A stretch of DNA of 19,725 nt from Candidatus Staskawiczbacteria bacterium (GTDB lineage Bacteria > Patescibacteriota > Minisyncoccia > Minisyncoccales > Staskawiczbacteraceae): contig VGLO01000010.1 in the NCBI GenBank assembly GCA_016866675.1, positions 1 through 19,725 of the forward strand, in the 5' to 3' direction. The position numbers and the translations under genes were made by a program. The notes under the pieces are model-generated. The model searched no databases, was not told the DNA's origin, and saw only the letters and a program-made list of their open reading frames with translations. Each line of letters begins with the position of its first letter. Positions within the stretch are counted from its first letter, which is position 1. Below, piece after piece: positions 13,119 through 19,725 of the stretch.

Positions 13119-13147
13119 ATTATAATACAAATGACTAAAAAAGTAAA
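13119..13147 (-). promoter_or_regulatory. typA promoter
   Basis: Minus strand TTTACT (13142-13147), 17 bp, TATAAT (13119-13124). The ATG lies 10 bases past the -10 box, so the transcript is almost leaderless. Confidence 0.5.
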
Positions 13148-13160
13148 TGGCAGAGAAAAT

Positions 13161-13182
13161 AAAAAGCCCCTACGGGCTTTTT
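13161..13182 (-). terminator. Terminator after the cupredoxin gene
   Basis: AAAAAGCCC (13161-13169) pairs with GGGCTTTTT (13174-13182) across a 4-nt loop. T runs follow on both strands, so it could work in either direction; the gene it serves is the cupredoxin gene. Confidence 0.8.
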
Positions 13183-13199
13183 ATTTTTATTCTAAGAAA

Positions 13200-13700
13200 T
13201 TATTCAACTATTATTTTTCCAAAATGATTGGCAAATGAGTGATTGTGATATCCCCATGTACCAGCTTTTTTAAATGTGAAAGACCAAGATTCCCCGGGTT
13301 TTGAGTCCTTGCATTCGTCAAATGCTTCATTTGTTTCCTGTGAGCAATGCTGTTGTAGTGATGTTCCAGCATATACAGTATGGCTTGGATGCATCGCAGA
13401 GGCAGTCCAAACATTCCTTGAGCTCTCATTTTTAAATGTGACAGTGTCGCCTACTTTAATATTAATTTCATTTGGTGAATAACCATTATCTGTATAAATT
13501 ATTTCATAGGTTTTGGTCGTAGTAGAATTTTCTGGAATTGTATCATCCTCTTTTGGGGTATTATCGGGATTATTTATTGGTTCGTTATTTGTTTGATTAT
13601 TGTCTTGTACTGGAACCTGAGTGTTTCCGACAAACAAAAAATAACCACCAACTAAGAGAGCTAAAACTAGTATTAGAACAATTACAATATTTTTATTCAT
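13200..13700 (-). CDS. Membrane-anchored cupredoxin-like protein
   Basis: 166 residues. An N-terminal hydrophobic helix (about 4-24) with no cleavage box or lipobox Cys anchors the protein outside the membrane. A disordered Asn/Pro/Asp/Glu/Thr linker (25-63) leads to a plastocyanin-like beta sandwich (about 64-166): YSPNEINIKVGDTVTFKNESS, then NVWTASAMHPSH at 97-107 and KPGESWSFTFKKAGTWGYHNH at 134-154. Copper cupredoxins use His, Cys, His and Met. Here the expected Cys position is a His in 'GYHNH' and no Met ligand follows; H104, H107, H152, H154 and H159 could bind metal as an all-His site. C119 and C130 may form a disulfide. It lies 61 bp after the flavin-reductase fusion and has a consensus promoter; an electron-transfer link is only suggestive. 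Confidence 0.85.
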   Translation of the reverse strand: MNKNIVIVLILVLALLVGGYFLFVGNTQVPVQDNNQTNNEPINNPDNTPKEDDTIPENSTTTKTYEIIYTDNGYSPNEINIKVGDTVTFKNESSRNVWTASAMHPSHTVYAGTSLQQHCSQETNEAFDECKDSKPGESWSFTFKKAGTWGYHNHSFANHFGKIIVE

Positions 13701-13725
13701 ATATATTTATTAATTACATTTTTTT

Positions 13726-13753
13726 ATTATATAGTTTATCAAGACTATGTCAA
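13726..13753 (-). promoter_or_regulatory. Promoter of the cupredoxin gene
   Basis: Minus strand TTGACA (13748-13753), 16 bp, TATAAT (13726-13731): both boxes perfect. It lies in the short gap after the upstream reductase gene, giving a leader of about 20 nt. Confidence 0.75.
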
Positions 13754-13761
13754 CAATTTCA

Positions 13762-15279
13762 TTAAGCGTATCCGGGAAAAAAATCTGTTTTTATATTAAA
13801 TCTAGATACTTTTAAAGTCTTTAGTGATTCATTAAAAGAATCAATCATTCCTTTTGGCCCAGAAATGTAAAACAGGCAATCTTTAAAATTAGGAACAGCT
13901 TTTTTTATTATATCAACATTAAGCAAGCCCGATTCGTGTTTAAAATCAGGGGGATTTTTTTCTTTACTGTTTAATATATATATAGTTTTAATACCTAACT
14001 TTCTTTCAGCTTCTTCAAAAATTTCTTTGTAACTTAAATCATCATAGTTTTGCGCTGAATAAAAAACAGAAATGTCTCTCTTTTCATTCTTATCAATTAA
14101 ATACTTAATCATACTGCGAAAGGGCGTGATTCCGATTCCTCCGGCAATAAAAACAAGTTTTTTTGTTTTGTCTTGAGGTAAAACAAATTCTCCTGAAAGT
14201 TGGGAGGCTAAAATTTTGTCCCCAATATTAAGTGAGAGCAAGTTTTTCTTAAATGTGCTTGGTTTTTCATAAAATTTTACTGCAACTTTTATTAAATCTT
14301 CAGTTGGCGAAGATGTAATTGTAAAATATCTTCTCACTCCCCTGCTGTCATATTTTTTGTGTCCTATAGTCCACTCCATATATTGACCTGGTTTAAAATT
14401 AAAATTTTTTTCTGGTAAAAAGGAAAATTCGAGTGTGTTTTTCGCAATACTATTTTTCTCTTTTACTATTAAATTAGTTTTTATCTTGGGACTTACCAAA
14501 AAAGAAAAAATGTTCGCCAAGACAAGGGCTAATTCTAAGCTAAAGTAAATTTGTCCAACATGAAAAAACGGAGCAATAAGGAGAGCTACCAAAGCCCCAT
14601 AAATTACCCGATTTAGCCTTTTAGGGGGAGTGGTTGATGGTTCAGGCAACATTACAAAAACAAAAAACAAAATTGGAGAATAAACAAAAAGGTTGGTAAT
14701 TAATTTTAAAAACTGCGCCTGGCTAGTAATGCTTCCAATTGAAGTTAAGATGTAAATTCCAATAAAGCTTAGCACTAGGTCAAATCTTTGTATTTTTCTT
14801 GTAATTAATAGGCCAGTAATTAAAACTGGAAAAAACATTACGCTACTACCTATCCACCAGCTTGGGTAATATAAAGAAAACAATGCCAATATGGCCACTG
14901 CAAAGCCAGCTGGATTAAATATATGTTTTTTATTTATTGCAATTAAATATTTTGATGAAATTGCAATAAAACATATTAGTAAAAGAAAAAAATAACCCTT
15001 AAATGAGTTTTCTGGGCCAATGATTAAACAAAGTATAAGTGAGGTGATGTATGTTGATTCAGGGTTTAAGGGGGCTCTAAATATAATTTCAAATAAGTAA
15101 TTTAAAGTAATACAAGAGGTAAAAATTATTATAGATGATACTAAAAAGCTAAATGGTGAAAATCCCAATGTGCCAAAAAATGACAAGACAAATCCTAGTG
15201 ACAGCAAAAAAGTCAGGCAGTATATTACGAGTCTGTACATTGTGATGCGGTTTAGAAATTTATCTATTATATTTAACAT
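13762..15279 (-). CDS. Fusion of NqrB/RnfD-like membrane domain with ferredoxin-NAD(P)H reductase-like module
   Basis: 505 residues. Residues 1 to about 263 are membrane helices (roughly nine) resembling NqrB/RnfD, including NKKHIFNPAGFAVAI at 116-130 ('FNPA' is typical) and MLPEPSTTPPKR at 210-221, at the place where that family carries its flavin-attachment Thr. Residues about 270-505 form an FNR-type oxidoreductase: KPGQYMEWTI, RRYFTITSSP at 316-325 (FAD binding), AGGIGITPFRSM at 379-390 (NAD(P) binding), VFYSAQ, and YISGPKGMIDSFNESL at 471-486, ending in TDFFPGYA. It should pass electrons between NAD(P)H and a membrane partner, but direction and partner are unknown. The other Rnf/Nqr subunits are not in this window. 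The ATG at 15279 is the best start; Met14 is an alternative. Confidence 0.85.
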   Translation of the reverse strand: MLNIIDKFLNRITMYRLVIYCLTFLLSLGFVLSFFGTLGFSPFSFLVSSIIIFTSCITLNYLFEIIFRAPLNPESTYITSLILCLIIGPENSFKGYFFLLLICFIAISSKYLIAINKKHIFNPAGFAVAILALFSLYYPSWWIGSSVMFFPVLITGLLITRKIQRFDLVLSFIGIYILTSIGSITSQAQFLKLITNLFVYSPILFFVFVMLPEPSTTPPKRLNRVIYGALVALLIAPFFHVGQIYFSLELALVLANIFSFLVSPKIKTNLIVKEKNSIAKNTLEFSFLPEKNFNFKPGQYMEWTIGHKKYDSRGVRRYFTITSSPTEDLIKVAVKFYEKPSTFKKNLLSLNIGDKILASQLSGEFVLPQDKTKKLVFIAGGIGITPFRSMIKYLIDKNEKRDISVFYSAQNYDDLSYKEIFEEAERKLGIKTIYILNSKEKNPPDFKHESGLLNVDIIKKAVPNFKDCLFYISGPKGMIDSFNESLKTLKVSRFNIKTDFFPGYA

Positions 15280-15295
15280 TACGGTAATTTTACCA

Positions 15296-15334
15296 CAAAA
15301 AAAACTGCCTTAAAAATATAAGGACAGTTTTTTT
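15296..15334 (-). terminator. Terminator after the FKBP gene
   Basis: AAAAAAACTG (15298-15307) pairs with CAGTTTTTTT (15325-15334), extended by CCTT/AAGG with one bulged A. Flanking runs make it symmetrical; the gene it serves is the FKBP gene. Confidence 0.75.
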
Positions 15335-15346
15335 GTTTAAATTTGC

Positions 15347-15802
15347 TTATTTCCCTGGTGCAAATGACATAAGCTCAACCTCGAAAATTAAAGTTGAGTT
15401 TGGTGGTATTACGGGTGGAATGCCTCTTTCTCCATAGGCCAGTTCAGGTGGAATTGTGATTTTTCGTTTCTCTCCAACTTTCATTCCTTTTACTCCAAAA
15501 TCCATTCCTTTAATTAATTGTCCTGACCCCAAAACAAAAGTTAGTGGAGTGCCTCTGTCGTAGCTTGAGTCAAATTTGCTCCCATCTATCAGTGTTCCAT
15601 TGTAGTTAATTACAGCTGTGTCACCATCCTTTAATTCAGTACCTGAGCCTTGGGTTGTTATTTGAACCTTAACGCCCTGAACATCAAAACTACCTGGGTT
15701 TCCTAATAATCCAGAATTTGTTCCCCCTAAAAGATAAACGGCCAACACAATAATAATAACTACTACTAAAATTATTATTCCTATTAATATTACTTTTGAC
15801 AT
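15347..15802 (-). CDS. Membrane-anchored FKBP-type peptidyl-prolyl isomerase
   Basis: Catalyses proline cis-trans isomerization, here outside the membrane. 151 residues: a very hydrophobic N-terminal helix (about 4-26) without a lipobox, a short Gly/Asn linker, then a single FKBP domain (about 45-148). Family signatures include GDTAVINYNGTLIDGSKFDSSYDRGTPLTFVLGSGQLIKGMDFGVKGMKVGEKRKITIPPELAYGERG, with the active-site aromatic and Asp residues in place, and IPPNSTLIFEVELM at the end. It sits 79 bp after the giant surface-protein gene, transcribed in the same direction, so it could help fold that Pro-rich protein. No strong promoter or SD was found; it may be co-transcribed with the upstream gene, but this is not shown. 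Confidence 0.93.
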   Translation of the reverse strand: MSKVILIGIIILVVVIIIVLAVYLLGGTNSGLLGNPGSFDVQGVKVQITTQGSGTELKDGDTAVINYNGTLIDGSKFDSSYDRGTPLTFVLGSGQLIKGMDFGVKGMKVGEKRKITIPPELAYGERGIPPVIPPNSTLIFEVELMSFAPGK

Positions 15803-15881
15803 ATAATTTTATCTTATTTTATAATAACGACCTTTTAAATTTTAAAACTATCAATATCTTTATTTAGAATCCCGGTGGCGT

Positions 15882-18800
15882 TCATGTTGGCGGAACTTCT
15901 TTTTGCCCATATGTTTCACCACTGGAATAACAGCTTCCTGAATTGCAGTTATTTACAATCTGACAAGTTGCAAGTTCTCCCGGTAAAACAGTCACAGAAG
16001 AACAGCCGTTTGAAACCTGTGTCCATCCTGCTGGAATTGCCTGCTCTTCAATCTGCCATATTCCCGAAAAAGCATTTTCTAAAATGTAGGTGCCCTGTCC
16101 GCTTGTAGTTGCAATGTAAAATGGAATTGGTGCCAAAGGAGGAGAGGTGGCAATGAATCCAAATATTTTGTCTCCACCATTTGAAATCTTTTTTACCTCA
16201 ATTCCACTGGCTCTTGTATTAGTAATTGTACAAATTTTTTGTTCTCCTGATCCTAGTATCACATTTCCAAATGGGTCACAATCCCCTCCTATTTCGGTTG
16301 AATAGTCAAGCAGGTCAGTTCCAATCCCCGGTTGCTCTCCGACAATATAGTTTCCGGGATTTAAAGCAATTGGGCCCGTTGTTCCTCCATCTCCAACATC
16401 AGCCCCTGTACCCTCTGTAATGCTATTAATTTGCAGGTTAAAAGTACCCGTGTCTGTGCTTGGAATAAGAATCTTTTGTACCTCAAGCGTTGCAGGAGAA
16501 TAGATATTTGTAAACTCGCACTCTGTGGTGACACTAATCTGTACTTCCACATCCTTTATACCATCTGTTATTTGAGTGCCAGTTGAGGACCCTGCGATGT
16601 CGCAAGTGGCTGTGTCAAAACTCCAATCAACTGGCATTAGGGTTGGGTCTTCTATAATTTTCCACATTGCTGAACTATCTAAATTATCTAAAAGATATGT
16701 TCCAGTTCCGCCAATAGTTGTTATTTGAAAATCTATTGGTGCAAATGGAGAAGCTGTAGCAATAAATTCAAATGTATCATCTCCTCCTGTTGTGGTTTTT
16801 GTCACCTCAATGTCTCCTGTGGTTGGGCTATAGTCGTTTTCAAATTGGCAATTAACTGGGCTGTTGGTGGTAATTGAAATGGATTCAACTCCCAGAGAAA
16901 CATTATTTCCTATTGGATTTCCATTAGTTTCGCATGAAGCATTAGTAAGACTCCAATCTGGCAGGGAACCCAAATCTTCAGTTATTTTCCATGTACCGAA
17001 TGGTGCATTTGGGATAGTATGGTTTCCTGATCCGTTTGTAGTTGTAATACTAAAGTTTATAGGGGCTAGCGGAGTTGCAGAGGCCGTAAAGTCAAATGTG
17101 TCATCTCCGCCAGTGGTTATTTTTTTTACTTCAATTGAAGTAAATTTAGGACTATACTTATTAGTAATGACACAGGTGGTTTGCTGACCCGCTGTTAAAT
17201 TAAAGTTGCCCTGATTATTAATTGTCACACCACCACTACAGCTAAATGTTGGATCAAAATCGTTGATACTTGAAACAGGCGGACTGGCAAAAGGGCTATA
17301 ATCAACAAGTGATTCTGTTAGTTGATGCGGACCGGATGTGACTGTCACATAATTACTTTGACTGCCGTTTAAAAATTCATAAGGATCTGTAGTATATGCA
17401 ACACTTGGTTTAATTGGTGTCCCATCAACTTTAATGTGAAAAGTACTTTGAACTGAAGAAGGTTGCAAGAGTTTTATTACCTTTAATTGGGCAGTTCCAG
17501 GAGGGTGACTATTTCTAAAAGTGCAAGTTGTTGATTGCTCTGAATTAATTGAAATGTTAATACCATTAGTAGCGGGAGTACCGGCAACCGGAGAACAAGA
17601 AACAGAATCAAGTGTCCACCCAAATTGATTTGCATTTGTCTCAATAATTGAATAGCTTGTCCCTATAGCAGGATAAATATTTCCAGTTTGGCCATAGTGA
17701 TTGTAGGTTCCTGATTGTGTTTGGTTTGCCAGAATGCTTGTTGATATAGAAACCGCGCCTGTACTATTATTTATCATATTAAAATTAAATGTTTCAATGC
17801 CGGTGCCTCCGCTAGTCTCTTTTCTAATAACAATGGTTCCAGCGGGTGGCGGTGGAGGTGGAGGTGTTCCATTGAGAGTATTAGTAATTGTACAAACTTT
17901 ATTATCTCCTGTTGCTAAAGTGATATTTCCGTTTGAGGCGCAATCTCCTGAAATAACAGAGGTATAATTGCTTAATGTTGTGCCGGCCCCCGCTGTTTCT
18001 GAAACTGTATGTGAGCCAGCTATAACAGTTACAGCTCCGGTAGTACCACCATTTCCAACATTAGCTCCAGTACCAGCTGTTGCACCATCAATTCTTAGGT
18101 TAAACTTACCTGTATCTGTAGATGGAATTAGCACCTTATTAACTCTAAGAGTTGTGGTAGTAGGAGCAGTTTTGGTGTTGGTGATTTCACAGGTTTTAAT
18201 ATCTCCAACAGCTATAGATACGCTTTGACAACCATTGCTTATCATTTGCCAACCAGCGGCTATTTGAGAAGCTGTTAAAGTTTCATTAACAGTATAACTT
18301 CCCGGTGTAAGAAAGAGGAAAACTTTGGACTTAACACCATTGACTGTTTGAAGTGTGAATGGATTAGCACTTACATTTCCAGAAAAGTTAAAAATATCAT
18401 TTTCATTTATATCAAAGGTATTCTTGGTTACAACAAGTGCTCCGGTTCCTGTAGCTGTGGATTGAAAAACATTGGTAAAAGTACAAGTAGTTGTTTGGCC
18501 AGCAACTATTTCAACGGTTCCTGTAGGTAGGACCTGATTTCCTATTGTACAAAAAGCATTAGTTAAAACCCATCCATTTTGTCCACTTGGTCCATTGGGA
18601 CCAACTTCTGTAATTCCATAATCGTTAGCTGGAGCTAATTGAATAGAAGGATTAGTGGATCCGGAGGCAGAAAAAGTACTTCCAGAGGTGGTGACGCTTC
18701 TGGAAATTGTGGGAGATCCAGGACGAGTAATATCAAAGTTAAAGGTTTCGTTTCCAATTCCTCCCGAAGTGTTTTTTACAATTACTAAATTACCATTACC

Positions 18801-19725
18801 AGATGGTGGGGGTGAACAAACCTCTTCAAGCTCAACCTCATAAGAAGCAGGCCATGAACCATAAGATAGTGTAGTTATACCGTTTTGAGTGTTTCCTATA
18901 TACGAAGGCTCGCCGGGCAATAGAGTCACTTTTACAACTGCGTTTTCTCCAACATCTATAGCCCCAGAATGAACAGTCATTGTTGAAAGGTCGCTATCAT
19001 CTGTGTATGGACTCTGTACTGCAATTGGGGTGCCTCCTGCAGACAAAATTGTTCCTGTACCTCCTCCCCAGCCTATACCATTGTTTGTGCCAATTAATTT
19101 AAAGTAATAAACATTATTCTGGCTTCCTCTATAATAAACCATGCTTCCTGGGTCGTTATCTAGGGCCGAACAGGATGGAGGTTGTGTAGGGGTGTTATAA
19201 GCGTTAGTAAATGTGCACGTCACATTTGTGGAGTTATTACCAATATTAATAGTAGCGCTATTTGCAGTGTAAGTAAAATTTGCAAGACCAGAGCCATTTA
19301 CAACGCAACTTGGCGGACCGGTGAGTGTCCAGCCATTTTGATTTGCATTGCTCTCTGAAATAATATAGGTGCCTGTACTAACAAAAGGTATATACTGACT
19401 TCTTGTGCCACCAACTGTTGTTAATGTATAGTTTCCAGCGCCGTTTGTCCCAGTAAAAGTAAATGTCCCATCTCCGCTTCCTGGAGTTGTATTTTTAGTT
19501 ATAGTTATAGATCCACTTCCATTTCCAATGCCTCCTCCAGTATAGTTGTTAGTAAAATTACAGACACCTCCAACACTTGCCTGACAACCTCCAGTTGGAG
19601 TAGATGACCAGTTTGCTACAGGAGTTTCTGTTATATGCCAACTGTATCCTGTTTGCAAATTTGATAATAAACAGGATCCACTTGTGTTAGATGAACTTAG
19701 TGTCACCTGGCAAAATTGTCTGGGA
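15882..19725 (-). CDS. Giant modular surface/secreted protein with isopeptide-like beta-sandwich repeats (N-terminally partial)
   Basis: The reading frame enters from the right edge without a stop, so the true start is outside; the GTG at 19706 is only an internal codon. About 1280 residues are visible (numbered here from that GTG). It is Thr/Ser/Gly/Asn-rich with almost no charged clusters and no cytoplasmic features. Ten full modules of 85-115 residues lie at about 66-170, 305-415, 421-512, 517-612, 624-735, 738-852, 856-960, 964-1070, 1073-1165 and 1168-1253, with a partial one before them. Each begins with V/I-x-V/I-x-K, has a 'Y/W-x-I-x-E' strand and ends with 'C-x-F/I-x-N'. This is the prealbumin-like/SpaA-CnaB pattern, where Lys, Glu and Asn make an internal isopeptide bond. 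Two Cys per module suggest a disulfide too. Residues 180-303 are a different domain, and 614-621 are Pro-rich. The C terminus (GQKEVPPT) has no sortase motif or membrane helix, so anchoring must be N-terminal or non-covalent. Likely adhesin or stalk. Confidence 0.85.
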   Translation of the reverse strand, partial: PRQFCQVTLSSSNTSGSCLLSNLQTGYSWHITETPVANWSSTPTGGCQASVGGVCNFTNNYTGGGIGNGSGSITITKNTTPGSGDGTFTFTGTNGAGNYTLTTVGGTRSQYIPFVSTGTYIISESNANQNGWTLTGPPSCVVNGSGLANFTYTANSATINIGNNSTNVTCTFTNAYNTPTQPPSCSALDNDPGSMVYYRGSQNNVYYFKLIGTNNGIGWGGGTGTILSAGGTPIAVQSPYTDDSDLSTMTVHSGAIDVGENAVVKVTLLPGEPSYIGNTQNGITTLSYGSWPASYEVELEEVCSPPPSGNGNLVIVKNTSGGIGNETFNFDITRPGSPTISRSVTTSGSTFSASGSTNPSIQLAPANDYGITEVGPNGPSGQNGWVLTNAFCTIGNQVLPTGTVEIVAGQTTTCTFTNVFQSTATGTGALVVTKNTFDINENDIFNFSGNVSANPFTLQTVNGVKSKVFLFLTPGSYTVNETLTASQIAAGWQMISNGCQSVSIAVGDIKTCEITNTKTAPTTTTLRVNKVLIPSTDTGKFNLRIDGATAGTGANVGNGGTTGAVTVIAGSHTVSETAGAGTTLSNYTSVISGDCASNGNITLATGDNKVCTITNTLNGTPPPPPPPAGTIVIRKETSGGTGIETFNFNMINNSTGAVSISTSILANQTQSGTYNHYGQTGNIYPAIGTSYSIIETNANQFGWTLDSVSCSPVAGTPATNGINISINSEQSTTCTFRNSHPPGTAQLKVIKLLQPSSVQSTFHIKVDGTPIKPSVAYTTDPYEFLNGSQSNYVTVTSGPHQLTESLVDYSPFASPPVSSINDFDPTFSCSGGVTINNQGNFNLTAGQQTTCVITNKYSPKFTSIEVKKITTGGDDTFDFTASATPLAPINFSITTTNGSGNHTIPNAPFGTWKITEDLGSLPDWSLTNASCETNGNPIGNNVSLGVESISITTNSPVNCQFENDYSPTTGDIEVTKTTTGGDDTFEFIATASPFAPIDFQITTIGGTGTYLLDNLDSSAMWKIIEDPTLMPVDWSFDTATCDIAGSSTGTQITDGIKDVEVQISVTTECEFTNIYSPATLEVQKILIPSTDTGTFNLQINSITEGTGADVGDGGTTGPIALNPGNYIVGEQPGIGTDLLDYSTEIGGDCDPFGNVILGSGEQKICTITNTRASGIEVKKISNGGDKIFGFIATSPPLAPIPFYIATTSGQGTYILENAFSGIWQIEEQAIPAGWTQVSNGCSSVTVLPGELATCQIVNNCNSGSCYSSGETYGQKEVPPT
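15948..19511 (-). repeat. Array of ten protein-level repeat modules, mosaic of subtypes
   Basis: Module subtypes can be recognised by their first motif. Type A ('KK/TxTTGGDDTF', with PLAPI or PFAPI) occurs at 16827-17141, 16497-16817 and 15948-16205. Type B ('LIPSTDTGKFNL...GTGANVGNGGTTG') occurs at 17871-18158 and 16212-16490, with a weaker relative at 17151-17495. Type C ('KNTSGGIGNETFNF' and 'KETSGGTGIETFNF') occurs at 18462-18794 and 17502-17837. The order, with similar modules not always adjacent, suggests repeated duplication and shuffling of blocks. Confidence 0.75.
18798..19169 (-). other. Non-repeat domain within the giant surface protein
   Basis: Residues about 180-303 break the repeat rhythm. 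They contain GSMVYYRGSQNNVYYFKLIG, GWGGGTGTILSAGG, VDVG-type 'AIDVGENAVVKVTLLPGEPSY' and YEVELEEVCSPPPSG. The composition is beta-rich with many aromatics and a Gly-rich loop, unlike its neighbours. It could be the ligand-binding head of an otherwise structural stalk. I do not recognise a family. Confidence 0.6.

Noticed and set aside
15803..15881. Promoter for the FKBP gene
   Set aside because: Only A/T-rich partial -10 matches occur in this 79-bp gap, without a matching -35, so I do not list one.
15866..15884. UGA read as Gly at the end of the surface protein (VPPT-UGA-TPPGF-UAA), creating a sortase-like VPPTG
   Set aside because: Long Gly-rich genes such as dnaK and typA use GGN only and show no internal UGA, so the standard code holds. 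In addition no membrane helix or basic tail follows within the five extra codons.
16864..18843. Several plus-strand ORFs of 60-107 codons opposite the surface-protein gene
   Set aside because: They mirror the Thr/Gly/Pro-rich minus-strand repeats, have no SD or promoter and no recognisable domain.
1..19725. CRISPR arrays, transposases, phage genes or rRNA
   Set aside because: I saw no regularly spaced direct repeats at DNA level, no transposase or integrase motifs and no rRNA segments.

Overview
The window looks like a chromosomal piece of an A+T-rich, small-genome bacterium, most likely a Candidate Phyla Radiation (Patescibacteria) member. This is inferred from gene style: a half-length HrcA, a DUF3467-type gene inside the chaperone cluster, short intergenic spaces, several nearly leaderless genes, a Cys-less cupredoxin and a giant disulfide-rich surface protein. 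No marker gene fixes the lineage. The standard code is used: all Gly-rich proteins read through without internal UGA. Almost every protein gene is on the minus strand, so transcription runs right to left. The three plus-strand units I can support are all short: one tRNA and two probable small transcripts.

Layout, left to right. 1-2494 is a glycan-assembly operon transcribed leftward: flippase, then a GtrB/DPM1-like family 2 glycosyltransferase, then a GT4 glycosyltransferase cut by the window edge. 2603-3424 is an FkbM-family methyltransferase with its own promoter. tRNA-Lys(UUU) is on the plus strand at 3543-3615, and a bidirectional hairpin separates it from dnaJ. 3649-8529 is the heat-shock cluster, in transcription order hrcA (short), grpE, DUF3467 gene, dnaK, dnaJ. 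Between hrcA and grpE lies a roughly 330-bp G+C-rich block (53% G+C by my count over 7741-8030) with a good plus-strand promoter, many hairpins, a possible pseudoknot and a terminator-like stem. I read it as an unidentified structured RNA.

8669-9310 encodes a protein built of two divergent MazG-like halves. 9421-9533 is a very small plus-strand unit: promoter, 21-codon leaderless ORF and terminator. 9539-11231 is a tightly packed methionine-sulfoxide-repair operon: 4-TM protein, msrA, msrB, 4-TM protein. Then come typA/bipA, a membrane-anchored cupredoxin, an NqrB/RnfD-like membrane domain fused to a ferredoxin-reductase-like module, and a membrane-anchored FKBP. From 15882 to the right edge runs one huge secreted or surface protein, incomplete at its N terminus. 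It has at least ten beta-sandwich modules, each keeping a Lys, a Glu, an Asn and two Cys.

Functionally the window combines envelope building (glycan genes, adhesin-like protein, FKBP), protein quality control (HrcA/GrpE/DnaK/DnaJ, Msr, FKBP) and redox chemistry at the membrane (cupredoxin, flavin reductase fusion). The least explained parts are the RNA-like block inside the chaperone cluster, the micro-unit at 9421-9533, the palindromic insertions in the dnaK tail and the modular surface protein.
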